DNA from: Bacteroidales bacterium
GTDB taxonomy: Bacteria > Bacteroidota > Bacteroidia > Bacteroidales > Muribaculaceae
Assembly: GCA_004557385.1 (NCBI GenBank)
Contig: SFEA01000005.1
Location: 1-64,000 of the forward strand
DNA length: 64,000 bases
Reading direction: 5' to 3'
Shown here: piece after piece, positions 1-7,119 of the stretch
Position numbering within the stretch: the stretch's first letter is position 1
Layout of the letters: each line of letters begins with the position of its first letter
Translations under genes and position numbers: made by a program
The notes under the pieces: model-generated
Seen by the model: the letters and a program-made list of their open reading frames with translations, nothing else
The model's database searches: none
What the model was told of the DNA's origin: nothing

Positions 1-172
1 TCTTTTGTCGGTATTGGGCATCTTTCACAATGTTTTCGCCCACACGTTGGTAAATCTCGCTTTGGTTTCCGTGAACATCGCCCCGGTTCTCTTGCCATGA
101 TTCAAACTCGGCATCAAGGTTTTTAATTTCTGCCTCAATTGCCATTACTTCTGCTTGTTCTTGCTCTGTCAT
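1..172 (-). CDS. Hypothetical small acidic protein of the mobile element (partial)
   Basis: The frame opens at an ATG ending at 172 and runs off the left edge, giving 57 residues. It is rich in Glu, Gln and Ala and lacks Pro in this part, so it is probably helical or coiled-coil. It follows the replication gene in the same direction. A 17-bp palindrome lies 28 bp upstream of the start, and the same motif sits before the replication gene. I do not recognise a family. The coding call rests on the open frame, its position and the shared upstream motif. Confidence 0.5.
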   Translation of the reverse strand, partial: MTEQEQAEVMAIEAEIKNLDAEFESWQENRGDVHGNQSEIYQRVGENIVKDAQYRQK

Positions 173-199
173 AATCGTACAAATTAAGTGTTATTGAAT

Positions 200-216
200 T
201 TACCAAATATTGGTAA
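200..216. promoter_or_regulatory. 17-bp palindrome TTACCA-N5-TGGTAA, copy 1
   Basis: TTACCAAATATTGGTAA has 7-bp arms around a 3-bp centre and lies 28 bp before the start of the partial gene. A second copy with the same arms and length is at 1200-1216, directly before the replication gene. Two identical-arm palindromes before two genes of one element suggest an operator for an element-encoded regulator, or an RNA hairpin. The role is inferred. Confidence 0.5.
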
Positions 217-253
217 CAAGTTACAGCGTTATTATATATTACACTTTGCCATG

Positions 254-1192
254 TTAGATATACGCCCCGGCGTTCCTTATGGCATCATCTAACTCCCGTA
301 TATCATCGCTTGCACAATCTTCGCTTATAGTGGCTGCAATCTCTTGCAAACGCTTCTTTACACGGGTGTAATATTTGGCATCTTGGAACGTGCCGTTTTG
401 CTTTAATTCATTCACAAAATCGCCTATCTCATCTTGCCCGGTTTGATTGATTAGGCGTGCAAAGAATATGTTTACTGCATCATTTGCCGTTTTTATATTG
501 TCCATAACGCTACATCTTATTTCTTTTGTTTTTGGAATGGCAAAGTATTGGCGTTGCCACAACTTCACCATGTTTCTGTAAAATGTTTCATTGGTTAGGG
601 TACGCCCCAAAACCTCATTAACCTTGAATTGGCTTGCCAAATGCCCGTTAAACCTCATTTCATAACGTAATAAAGGCATCCCGGACAAAAGCCCCGGCGT
701 TTGAATGCCCTTTGCTTGTGCTTCTACTGTCTTATCGTAAAAACAAAGCGTTTTGCCTTGCCGTTTGCCAATGGATTTGTAATATATGCTGCCATCGCCA
801 ACCCTTTCCCTTTTTAGCCTTGGAACATCGCCAAACCGCCGTAAATAAATGCCCGTTGGTTTCATCATGGGGAATTGTGTGCCAAACTCCAACCCGGTAA
901 CGTAAGCAGCACCTAAATCAACGTGCAAGGCATCGGATAACATCCCCAATGCCTCATCAGTTTTCGCCCTGTCAAGAGTAAACACGTTGCTTTTGTTGTA
1001 ATACTTTGGTAGGCTTCCAATGATTGCAACGCCATTGGGGTACATCATAACTTTAACGCCGCCAATCGTGCCACTTGCCAATGTACATTCCCCGGTGGTG
1101 GTGTCAATGATATTGCAAACCCTTTCAAGGTGTCGGGCAATTTCTTCGGTGCTGCTCGCCCTCGGTATGAAAAACTTGATTTTGTCATACAT
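254..1192 (-). CDS. Phage/plasmid replication protein, CRI (filamentous phage gene II) type
   Basis: 312 residues. The layout resembles replication proteins of the Phage_CRI/gpII group: an N-terminal MYDKIKFFIP strand, a GVAIIGSLPKYY segment near residue 55, an AYVTGLEFGTQF stretch near 97, then SIYYKS, a central FYDK motif near 151 and an LRYEMRF motif near 176. Such proteins start rolling-circle replication of ssDNA phages and small mobilizable elements; a nicking Tyr was not assigned. The ATG at 1192 gives MYDK. The gene follows the unknown gene ending at 1227 by 34 bp and a palindrome sits 8 bp before its start. The family is recognised from memory of motifs, so this is a moderate call. 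Confidence 0.6.
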   Translation of the reverse strand: MYDKIKFFIPRASSTEEIARHLERVCNIIDTTTGECTLASGTIGGVKVMMYPNGVAIIGSLPKYYNKSNVFTLDRAKTDEALGMLSDALHVDLGAAYVTGLEFGTQFPMMKPTGIYLRRFGDVPRLKRERVGDGSIYYKSIGKRQGKTLCFYDKTVEAQAKGIQTPGLLSGMPLLRYEMRFNGHLASQFKVNEVLGRTLTNETFYRNMVKLWQRQYFAIPKTKEIRCSVMDNIKTANDAVNIFFARLINQTGQDEIGDFVNELKQNGTFQDAKYYTRVKKRLQEIAATISEDCASDDIRELDDAIRNAGAYI

Positions 1193-1199
1193 ACAACAT

Positions 1200-1216
1200 T
1201 TACCATTTTTTGGTAA
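1200..1216. promoter_or_regulatory. 17-bp palindrome TTACCA-N5-TGGTAA, copy 2
   Basis: TTACCATTTTTTGGTAA, 6-bp arms with a 5-bp centre, ends 8 bp before the replication gene's ATG. Its position could let a bound protein, or an RNA hairpin, block translation or transcription of the replication gene. It matches the copy at 200-216 in arms and total length. Confidence 0.5.
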
Positions 1217-1226
1217 TAACCGCCAA

Positions 1227-1760
1227 TTATTTTATTTGTTTCCTTAACTCTGCCAACCTATCATCAAAGCCGCCATTCATCAACGCTTTACAATAGGCTG
1301 AAATAAGGCATTTGCCGCCTTGCAACACAATCATTTCAAACTCGGTGGGCAATTGTCTTGCCTCGGGCGTTGGGGCTTCGTGGTTTTGATGCACAACAAA
1401 CAAAAAGCCATCTTCCCGGCATTCAAAGAATGGGTTTGCCCTTTCCTTTGCGGAATACGTTGGTTTGTCATACGGGTAGCCATAGGCAAAGCCGCTCAAT
1501 GCCCCATTTACAAAGTAATCTTTTAGCCCGGTTAGGTTAAGGCTGTTCTTTGCTTGCAAACTCATTGCCGGAACGCTGCTTTTTGTTTGTGTTTCACGCT
1601 TTGCCATTAGGTAAACGGAAACACGCCCATCACGCCCCCTTAATTCATCCATCGGCGGATAATATCCGGCTTCCGCCGTTATTACATACTTTGGGGTTTT
1701 CTTGCTGCTCTTGTCAAATATTAGCCGGGCATAATAAATGATTTCCGGTTGCACCATCAT
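1227..1760 (-). CDS. Hypothetical protein of the mobile element
   Basis: The frame is open from 1844, but the likely start is the ATG pair at 1760/1757. There the excisionase-like gene's TGA overlaps the ATG (ATGA), a sign of translational coupling. The product is about 178 residues, soluble, with an N-terminal IIYYARLIFD strand and no signal peptide. Its place between an HTH gene and a rolling-circle-type replication gene would suit an accessory replication or ssDNA-binding protein, but no family is recognised and that role is a guess. Confidence 0.6.
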   Translation of the reverse strand: MMVQPEIIYYARLIFDKSSKKTPKYVITAEAGYYPPMDELRGRDGRVSVYLMAKRETQTKSSVPAMSLQAKNSLNLTGLKDYFVNGALSGFAYGYPYDKPTYSAKERANPFFECREDGFLFVVHQNHEAPTPEARQLPTEFEMIVLQGGKCLISAYCKALMNGGFDDRLAELRKQIK

Positions 1761-2053
1761 ACTGCCGCCCCCTTTCTTTGGCAATATCCCGCCGCTTTTT
1801 GGCTTAACTCGGCATCGGTTGCACATCTGTTTTGTTGCAACCATTCTTCAAGTTCCGCCCGGTTAAAATAGCACATTTTGCCCATCGGTTTGTAATGGGG
1901 TATCTGTTTTCTCATGGTTAGTTTATACAAATAACTCTTTGACACGCCCATATAAACCGCCGCCTCATCGCTTGTTAGCACCTCTTTAGTGCATCCAATT
2001 ACATTTGCCGTTATAAGGTCGGCAATTGCCTTTCTTTCTTCATTTGTCATCAT
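1757..2053 (-). CDS. Excisionase-like helix-turn-helix protein (HTH_17 type)
   Basis: 98 residues from the ATG pair at 2053/2050, which follows an AAAGGA stretch; the longer frame to 2179 has no support. The centre reads VLTSDEAAVYMGVSKSYLYK then YFNRAELEEWL, the standard winged HTH of excisionase/MerR-like DNA-binding proteins that pick an operator through the second helix. In Bacteroidota elements such proteins act as recombination directionality factors or regulators of the element. It is the first gene of the group leading to the replication gene and overlaps the next gene by 4 bp. Confidence 0.8.
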   Translation of the reverse strand: MMTNEERKAIADLITANVIGCTKEVLTSDEAAVYMGVSKSYLYKLTMRKQIPHYKPMGKMCYFNRAELEEWLQQNRCATDAELSQKAAGYCQRKGAAV

Positions 2054-2090
2054 TCCTTTGCTTTGAAAGGTTGAGGCTTTCCCGGGGTGT

Positions 2091-2141
2091 ATGCAAGTCC
2101 ATCCCGTTATTTGCCTTAACATCCCCCGGTGGGGCTTGCAT
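2091..2141. repeat. Inverted repeat ATGCAAG...CTTGCAT upstream of the excisionase-like gene
   Basis: Perfect 7-bp arms (2091-2097 and 2135-2141), with nested C/G-rich partial repeats (CCCGGGG, CCCCCGGTGGGG). It lies in the roughly 100-bp leader of the excisionase-like gene. It could be an operator, a leader hairpin or part of a replication origin; the sequence alone does not separate these. Confidence 0.35.
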
Positions 2142-2167
2142 TCCACCCACCGAAAGGATTTCATGTG

Positions 2168-2175
2168 CAAAGGTA
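2168..2175 (-). promoter_or_regulatory. Bacteroidota -7 box TACCTTTG for the excisionase-replication gene group
   Basis: TACCTTTG on the minus strand matches TAnnTTTG, 115 bp upstream of the excisionase-like start. No TTG is found at the ideal -33 distance, so this is a partial match. Confidence 0.4.
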
Positions 2176-2186
2176 TCAAGCAAGAA

Positions 2187-2230
2187 AAACAAAAAGCCCC
2201 AACATTGTACCATCGTTGGGTTATGTTGGG
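2187..2230 (-). terminator. Rho-independent terminator after the integrase-side genes
   Basis: On the minus strand CCCAACAT (2223-2230 complement) pairs with ATGTTGGG (2198-2205 complement) across a 17-nt loop. It is followed by GCTTTTTGTTTTT. It begins 9 bp after the stop of the gene ending at 2239. Confidence 0.65.
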
Positions 2231-2238
2231 ACACTAAT

Positions 2239-2931
2239 TTATTTGAAATAAGCCTTTATCTTATCGGCATTCTTTGGCGGGACTTCACCCGTATGGTTTC
2301 TTTGGTCGCTTTTCCAATTCCTAAAAGTTTTTGCTTCCATATTAAACAATTTAGCAAATTGTTTCCATTCCGATTTATTCCCATCCTTGTTTCTCAATTC
2401 CCATTTATCATTTGCCAAATCTGCAAAGTAACAAATTAGGGCGTTTGTTTTGTTTTTAATCCATTCAAACCCCGTTGGGGTGTTCTTTATCCACCCATCA
2501 TTCAAAAGCCCGGCAAACGTAGCCTTTGCCGCCCCTATGTGTTTTTGTGGTATAAACGCCAACTTCTCATCAATCCCCATGGGTTTTGTGTCGGGCTTCA
2601 CGGGTTCTTGTTGAGGCTCATTTGCATGGGTTGCAATATCGTGTAATATCTTAAAACAACGGGCAACACTTGTTTGTGTTTTGCTTTGCAGTTTCTTCCA
2701 TGCTATAATTTGGGGAAACACATGGCGGTGTATGCTTGCTATCTCATGGGCAATAGCGTTATCTTTCGTTGCATCATAATACCCCCGGACTATATATGCC
2801 AATTCTTCCAAATGGTTTAAATCTCGTTTTAATGTGCTGCCACATGGTATTTCATTTGCAACACACAACCCGGCGTCATGTACAATTTGCTTTATTTGTG
2901 CAATGGCTTGGTATGCTTTATAATCTTCCAT
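2239..2931 (-). CDS. Hypothetical mobile-element protein downstream of the integrase
   Basis: 230 residues, soluble, no signal peptide. The C-terminal third (from about residue 145: GLLNDGWIKN, then GFEWIKNKTNALICYF, ending KNADKIKAYFK) has the look of a domain common in unknown proteins beside Bacteroidota integrases, where it may bind DNA. It starts 15 bp after the integrase stop, so it is probably co-transcribed with it, and is followed by a terminator. No function is assigned. Confidence 0.65.
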   Translation of the reverse strand: MEDYKAYQAIAQIKQIVHDAGLCVANEIPCGSTLKRDLNHLEELAYIVRGYYDATKDNAIAHEIASIHRHVFPQIIAWKKLQSKTQTSVARCFKILHDIATHANEPQQEPVKPDTKPMGIDEKLAFIPQKHIGAAKATFAGLLNDGWIKNTPTGFEWIKNKTNALICYFADLANDKWELRNKDGNKSEWKQFAKLFNMEAKTFRNWKSDQRNHTGEVPPKNADKIKAYFK

Positions 2932-2946
2932 AATACTTTTTTATTT

Positions 2947-4117
2947 CTACAATGTTAGTTCCGGTAGGCTGTTTATGGCATCTTCTTTCAGTTTGTCAAT
3001 CGCCCGGGTGTATTTCTCTGTGTGCCTTAGCCCGGAATGCCCTAAAAGGCTTGCTACTGTCTTAATGTTTGCACCATTATTCAATATATTAACGGCAAAG
3101 GAATGTCGCCCACAATGCCATGTTATATGTTTGTCAATGCCCGCCCGTTTTACCCATCTTCTCAAAGCCTTTAGGCACATTGTGAAACTTGGCAAAGGGA
3201 ATATCGGTGTATCTTTCCCCTCGCCCTCTTTGGGTTGTCCAATTAGGCTCAAAATGCCATCATTCAAGGGTATAATAACGCCGCTGCTTGCTGAATGCCC
3301 CTTTGTTTTGTTCTGCTCAAATTTTAGCAACTTGTTTGAATAATCCACATTGGCAAAAGTTAAATCTTTCACATCACAAAACCTTAACCCACAATAAAGG
3401 CTCATAATAAATGCCCGTCTAATATTGGGGTTTTCATTATCGTAATGGGTTGCTATAAGGTTTTTAATTTCCTCTTGCGATAAAACCTCTTTTCTCAATA
3501 TGTTTTCATCAATTTTAATAACAACACCCTTGCAAGGGTCTTTTGCCATCACATCTCGCCCCCTCGCCAACGCTTCTGCTTTGCAAATATTCAGTAAATG
3601 CCACCATCATATCTTTGTCCATCTGTTCCGGCTTTATGCCATTTAGGTACTTTGTGTATTCCGGTGTATCTTTCAAGAAATCTTTGAAGCGATTTAGGGC
3701 AATATTCATCATTCTAATATCTTTCTTTGTGTACCCGTTGATGTAGGCTTGGAAATATTCAATGAAATCTATTTGCCTATCTTTCTTTAGCCTATACCCC
3801 TCACCCTTTTCCAATAGTTCTTGTTGGCGTTCATATCTTATTTTTTTTGCAAGTTCCAACGTTTCTTTGTTCTGCTGCCTCTCTAATGGTGTTCTTGGTG
3901 CTGTCCACAAATATAGGCTTAATGGCTCTTTTCGCCGCTCCACTTTTGTTACATTCTTATCTTTTGCCTCATTGTAAACAAGGCTATAACCCAAATAATA
4001 TTCCAAATATAGGCTTTCTCTGCCATCGGTTAGCATCCGGGCATATAACTTTGGGTTTTCTGTTTTGTCGGCACTTATTAAATAAGTGCCGTCACACCTA
4101 ACTTCTTTCTTTGCCAT
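2947..4117 (-). pseudogene. Tyrosine recombinase (integrase) broken by an internal deletion/frameshift
   Basis: Two overlapping frames make up one phage integrase-type recombinase of Bacteroidota elements. The first (4117 down to 3515) holds the Arm-binding and SAM-like core-binding domains, ending in YLQSRSVGEGA. The second (to 2947) resumes at VMAKDPCKGV and carries the complete catalytic domain: Arg in CGLRFCD, HxxR in WHCGRHSF, His in LLGHSG, Tyr in EKYTR. In relatives a segment of roughly 15-20 residues links these two pieces; here it is missing and the frame changes around 3550-3575. All catalytic residues survive, but no single frame makes the whole protein. The start is the ATG at 4117, about 30 nt after a predicted transcription start. 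Integration may now be locked. Confidence 0.8.
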
Positions 4118-4153
4118 TGTTCTTTGGTTTTTGTTCTTTGTTTCCTTTGTTTG

Positions 4154-4161
4154 CAAAGGTA
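4154..4161 (-). promoter_or_regulatory. -7 box TACCTTTG for the integrase gene
   Basis: TACCTTTG on the minus strand lies 37 bp before the integrase ATG and matches TAnnTTTG. The nearest TTG is 23 bp further upstream, slightly beyond the usual spacing. Confidence 0.45.
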
Positions 4162-4213
4162 GTATTTTTGTTTTGTATTCCGAGCAAATTCCGAGCAAAA
4201 AGTGCAAAAACAT

Positions 4214-4334
4214 AGTCTATATTTTGAAACAATGTGCAAATACCTATTTTTGCTCCGCTTGATTTATAGGCACTTATATTCTTTTGGGTACATAATATTA
4301 TCTCGGTTGTGTATCCGCTCCGGGTACTAACAAA
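4214..4334. other. Putative element-chromosome junction (attachment region)
   Basis: This stretch lies between the integrase promoter and a plus-strand terminator (4335-4368) whose own gene is absent. GGGTAC occurs twice (about 4285-4290 and 4321-4326) around a GGTTGTGTATCC segment that faintly recalls a tRNA T-arm. An element inserted in the 3' end of an RNA gene would leave exactly such a tail plus the old terminator. The other end of the element is outside the window, so the core repeat cannot be defined. Confidence 0.3.
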
Positions 4335-4368
4335 GCATTGCAGGCTTTCGGGCTTGCAATGCTTTTAT
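4335..4368 (+). terminator. Orphan rho-independent terminator near the integration junction
   Basis: GCATTGCAGGC (4335-4345) pairs with GCTTGCAATGC (4352-4362) around TTTCGG, followed by TTTTATT. No complete gene reads into it on the plus strand, which supports a disrupted host gene or tRNA just to its left. Confidence 0.65.
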
Positions 4369-4409
4369 TATTTACGCCTGACAAACTGATAATCAGTATT
4401 GTCAACTAT

Positions 4410-4511
4410 GGAGCGGTTGCGGATTAAGCAATAAAGGTAATTCACATCCTTTATGTACTCCGAGTGTGTGGATACTATTAGCCCGGGGTAAGCGAAGTGC
4501 AACCCCGGGCT
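4410..4511. repeat. Intergenic repeat fragments, including a GGGT-loop-ACCCC hairpin
   Basis: The stretch 4369-4606 has no gene. GGAGCGGTTGC near 4412 matches the inverse of the GCAACCGCTCC unit repeated at 30.4 and 36.4-36.6 kb. AGCCCGGGGT (4480-4489) pairs with ACCCCGGGCT (4502-4511) around AAGCGAAGTGCA. The same type of loop recurs in a hairpin at 36279-36306. These look like dispersed intergenic repeats. Confidence 0.5.
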
Positions 4512-4606
4512 AAGTGTCTCGCCTATGCGCGGCCTGTCGCCTTACTCGACGACAAAGAGTGCAGTAGTTACTATACAGCCTCTCAGTTATATTGCCGGAG
4601 CCACGA

Positions 4607-6955
4607 TTAGTATTTGTCAACCGGTTCGTTGGTCATAGTCAGCGTGAGCAAACCGCCCTTTGTGAAGTCGGTGAACGGCAGATATGGGTTGTTGAGCGAT
4701 TTGCCGTTGAGGTTGATGCTCTTCACATAGGTGTTTTGCTTGCTGTTGTCGAGGGCAACGATATAGAAGTCTTTTCCTTCGTAGTATTTATCGTTGAGGC
4801 GTATTTTCACAGCGTCGAAGATTGGACTGCCGATGCAGAATGTGGCAGGGTTGACGGTGAGGCCGTCGACGCTGAACAATCCGAGCGACGAGATAACGTA
4901 CCAAGCGCCCAGCTGACCTTGGTCCTCATCTTGACCGTAGCCGTAGCCGTGAATGCCGTCGGTGCCATAGAACTCGTCGAGGATGGCGCGCACCCATTTT
5001 TGTGAGAGCGATGGGCGGTTGGCAGCGTTGAACATCCACGAGATGTGCAAGCATGGCTGGTTGCCTTGATTGTAGAGTGTTTCAAGTCCGGCAAAAGCGC
5101 CAACTTCCTTGCCGCCGCTGAAAATCTTGGGCTGCGACACTGTGAAGATGCTGTCGAGGCGTGCGGTGAATGTTTCTTCGCCCACCTTTGCTATCAAGCC
5201 TTTTGGGTCGTGAGGCACATAGAAAGTGTATTGCCAAGCATTGCCTTCTTGGAATCCGTACCACACTTGCATTGGGTTGAAGTTCTTGGCAAACGAGCCG
5301 TCGCGATGCTTGTTGCGCATGAAGTTGATGCTGCTGTCGTAGATTCGTTCCCAGCCTTTCGAGAGGTCCATAAGTTTGTTGTAGTCGTCGGTTTTGCCGA
5401 GGTCCTTAGCCATTTGAGCTACGGCATAAGCGGTGTAGCTGTATTCCAAGGTGTGCGACGATGAGAACACATAGGTGACGTCGCCGCCATCTTCAGGAGC
5501 AGGGAAGGGGCAGTAGCCGTATTTCACAAAATCGGCGGTGTCGTCCTTGCCGGCGCCGCGCGGACGGTTTTCGCCGTCAAGCTCGTTTTTGCGGCAAGCT
5601 TCGTAGGCAAGGTCGATGTCGAAATCGCGAATACCGCAGTTATAAGCGGCGGCAATCATCAGCGTGAGTTCGTTTGTGCCCACGCCCGACACGAATCGGC
5701 TGTTAGCCAATCCGTCGGAAAGCCATCCGCAGTCCTTGTAGACTTGCAGGTGCGAGCTGATGAAGTCGCTGATGTGTTCGGGATAAGCCATAAGCCACAG
5801 TTGGGTGAGGTTCCATTGACCGCCCCACATGGCGTCGGTGTTATAGACGTTGAATGCCAGTTTGCCGTCTTTTTCGGGGATTTGACCCACCGAACCGTCG
5901 TTGCGCGGATATGCGCCGTTCACGTCGCTGCACACGCCGCGGCCCAGCAGTGCGTGATATAGTCCTGAATAGAATTTCACCTTGTCTTCGCGGTTTTCGG
6001 TTTCCACCTCAATGCGGCTCAGCATTTCCTGCCAGATGTCGTGGCTGCGTTGTTTTGCCTCGTCGAAGGTGATGTTTTCAGCCTCGGTGTGGAGGTTGAG
6101 GCGAGCGTTTTCAACCGATGTGTATGAGATGCCCACTTTGGCGGTTACAGCCTCGCCCTCGTCGGTGGTGAATTGCAGATACAGCCCGGCGCCAACGCCC
6201 GTTGCTTTGTTTGGAGTGGCGCTGAGTGTGTTGTCGTTGAAAGCTACGCACTTGGTGGGCTTGCGGTCGACTGTCGCCGAGAAATAGATGGGCACGGTGG
6301 CATCGGGTTGATAAGCCTTTACGTATTCGGGAAAGGTAATCACCCAGCCTTCAACGGTGGTGTCGTTCACCAGTTCAACCGAAGCGTCTTTCACGGCGCC
6401 GCTTTCGCCCATGCGGCTGCCAATGTTAAACAGCACGGTGCTGGTTTCACCCTTGGGGAATGTGAATCGTTGCAGCGCCACGCGTTCGGTGGCAGTCATT
6501 TCGGCGCGGATGCCGTAGTCTTTCAGCATCACCGAGTAGTAGCCGGCGGTAGCCACTTCGTCGTCGTGGCTATAAGCCGAGCGATAGCCTTTTTTCGTGA
6601 TGGTGTCGGTGGGTAGTCCGGGAGTGGTGAAAATGCTGTCGCCGTTCATTGCCATGAGCGTGATGCCGCCCACTTGAAACTCGTGTACACACGGGAAGCC
6701 TTCAATCGAAGTGTCGCGATAGTCGTAGCCGGTTGCTTCCCAGCCCGAAGGATTGCCAAGCGAGCCGTTGGTCGACGGACCGGGCTTTGCCATGCCGTAG
6801 GGCAGGGCTCCCGGAGCAAAGTGGAAATAGCGGCAGTGTGCAGTGCCGATGCGTGGTTCAACATATTGAGTGTAGTCCTCAGTGTCGTTGCCTGTTGTGC
6901 ACGACGCAGCTGCCAACAGCATCAATGCCGATAGAAAAACGGTTTTTTTAGTCAT
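4607..6955 (-). CDS. GH92 family alpha-mannosidase, lipoprotein
   Basis: 782 residues, a usual length for glycoside hydrolase family 92, calcium-dependent exo-mannosidases that trim alpha-mannosides from N-glycans and yeast mannan. A signal peptide ends in a lipobox (AAASC, Cys about residue 19), so it is membrane-anchored and likely surface or periplasmic. The N-terminal beta-sandwich begins YVEPRIGT. The (alpha/alpha)6 domain has FQEGNAWQY near 567, where the family's acid Glu sits, and GQDEDQGQLGAWY near 677, matching the catalytic Asp/calcium region. It is followed by a short beta-rich C-terminus. There is no SusCD pair beside it, so it is not in a typical polysaccharide utilisation locus. 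The linkage specificity cannot be read from sequence. Confidence 0.92.
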   Translation of the reverse strand: MTKKTVFLSALMLLAAASCTTGNDTEDYTQYVEPRIGTAHCRYFHFAPGALPYGMAKPGPSTNGSLGNPSGWEATGYDYRDTSIEGFPCVHEFQVGGITLMAMNGDSIFTTPGLPTDTITKKGYRSAYSHDDEVATAGYYSVMLKDYGIRAEMTATERVALQRFTFPKGETSTVLFNIGSRMGESGAVKDASVELVNDTTVEGWVITFPEYVKAYQPDATVPIYFSATVDRKPTKCVAFNDNTLSATPNKATGVGAGLYLQFTTDEGEAVTAKVGISYTSVENARLNLHTEAENITFDEAKQRSHDIWQEMLSRIEVETENREDKVKFYSGLYHALLGRGVCSDVNGAYPRNDGSVGQIPEKDGKLAFNVYNTDAMWGGQWNLTQLWLMAYPEHISDFISSHLQVYKDCGWLSDGLANSRFVSGVGTNELTLMIAAAYNCGIRDFDIDLAYEACRKNELDGENRPRGAGKDDTADFVKYGYCPFPAPEDGGDVTYVFSSSHTLEYSYTAYAVAQMAKDLGKTDDYNKLMDLSKGWERIYDSSINFMRNKHRDGSFAKNFNPMQVWYGFQEGNAWQYTFYVPHDPKGLIAKVGEETFTARLDSIFTVSQPKIFSGGKEVGAFAGLETLYNQGNQPCLHISWMFNAANRPSLSQKWVRAILDEFYGTDGIHGYGYGQDEDQGQLGAWYVISSLGLFSVDGLTVNPATFCIGSPIFDAVKIRLNDKYYEGKDFYIVALDNSKQNTYVKSINLNGKSLNNPYLPFTDFTKGGLLTLTMTNEPVDKY

Positions 6956-7018
6956 GAGTGTTATGGTCTTTGTTATTTATGTTTATGTTTCGGTTGTTTG
7001 TTTATTTAGCGTCCACCA

Positions 7019-7058
7019 TGGCAGAAGCGGCAAAAGGCATTGCATTTAGCTTCTGCCA
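7019..7058. terminator. Hairpin between the tricorn-like gene and the GH92 gene
   Basis: TGGCAGAAGC (7019-7028) and GCTTCTGCCA (7049-7058) form a perfect 10-bp stem with a 20-nt loop. No T-run follows on the minus strand, so it may be an mRNA-stabilising or weak terminating hairpin between the two genes. Confidence 0.45.
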
Positions 7059-7119
7059 CAGTGGCGGCTAATTTTTTAGTGTCGGTTTTAGTCATGCAGG
7101 TGAGCATTAGGGCCGTTCG

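Noticed and set aside
2026..2439. 137-codon plus-strand frame in the element
   Set aside because: It crosses the terminator and the start regions of supported minus-strand genes and shows no start signal or domain.
4254..4334. A complete tRNA or tmRNA at the integration junction
   Set aside because: Only a T-arm-like stretch is visible; no D-arm, anticodon arm or acceptor pairing can be drawn.
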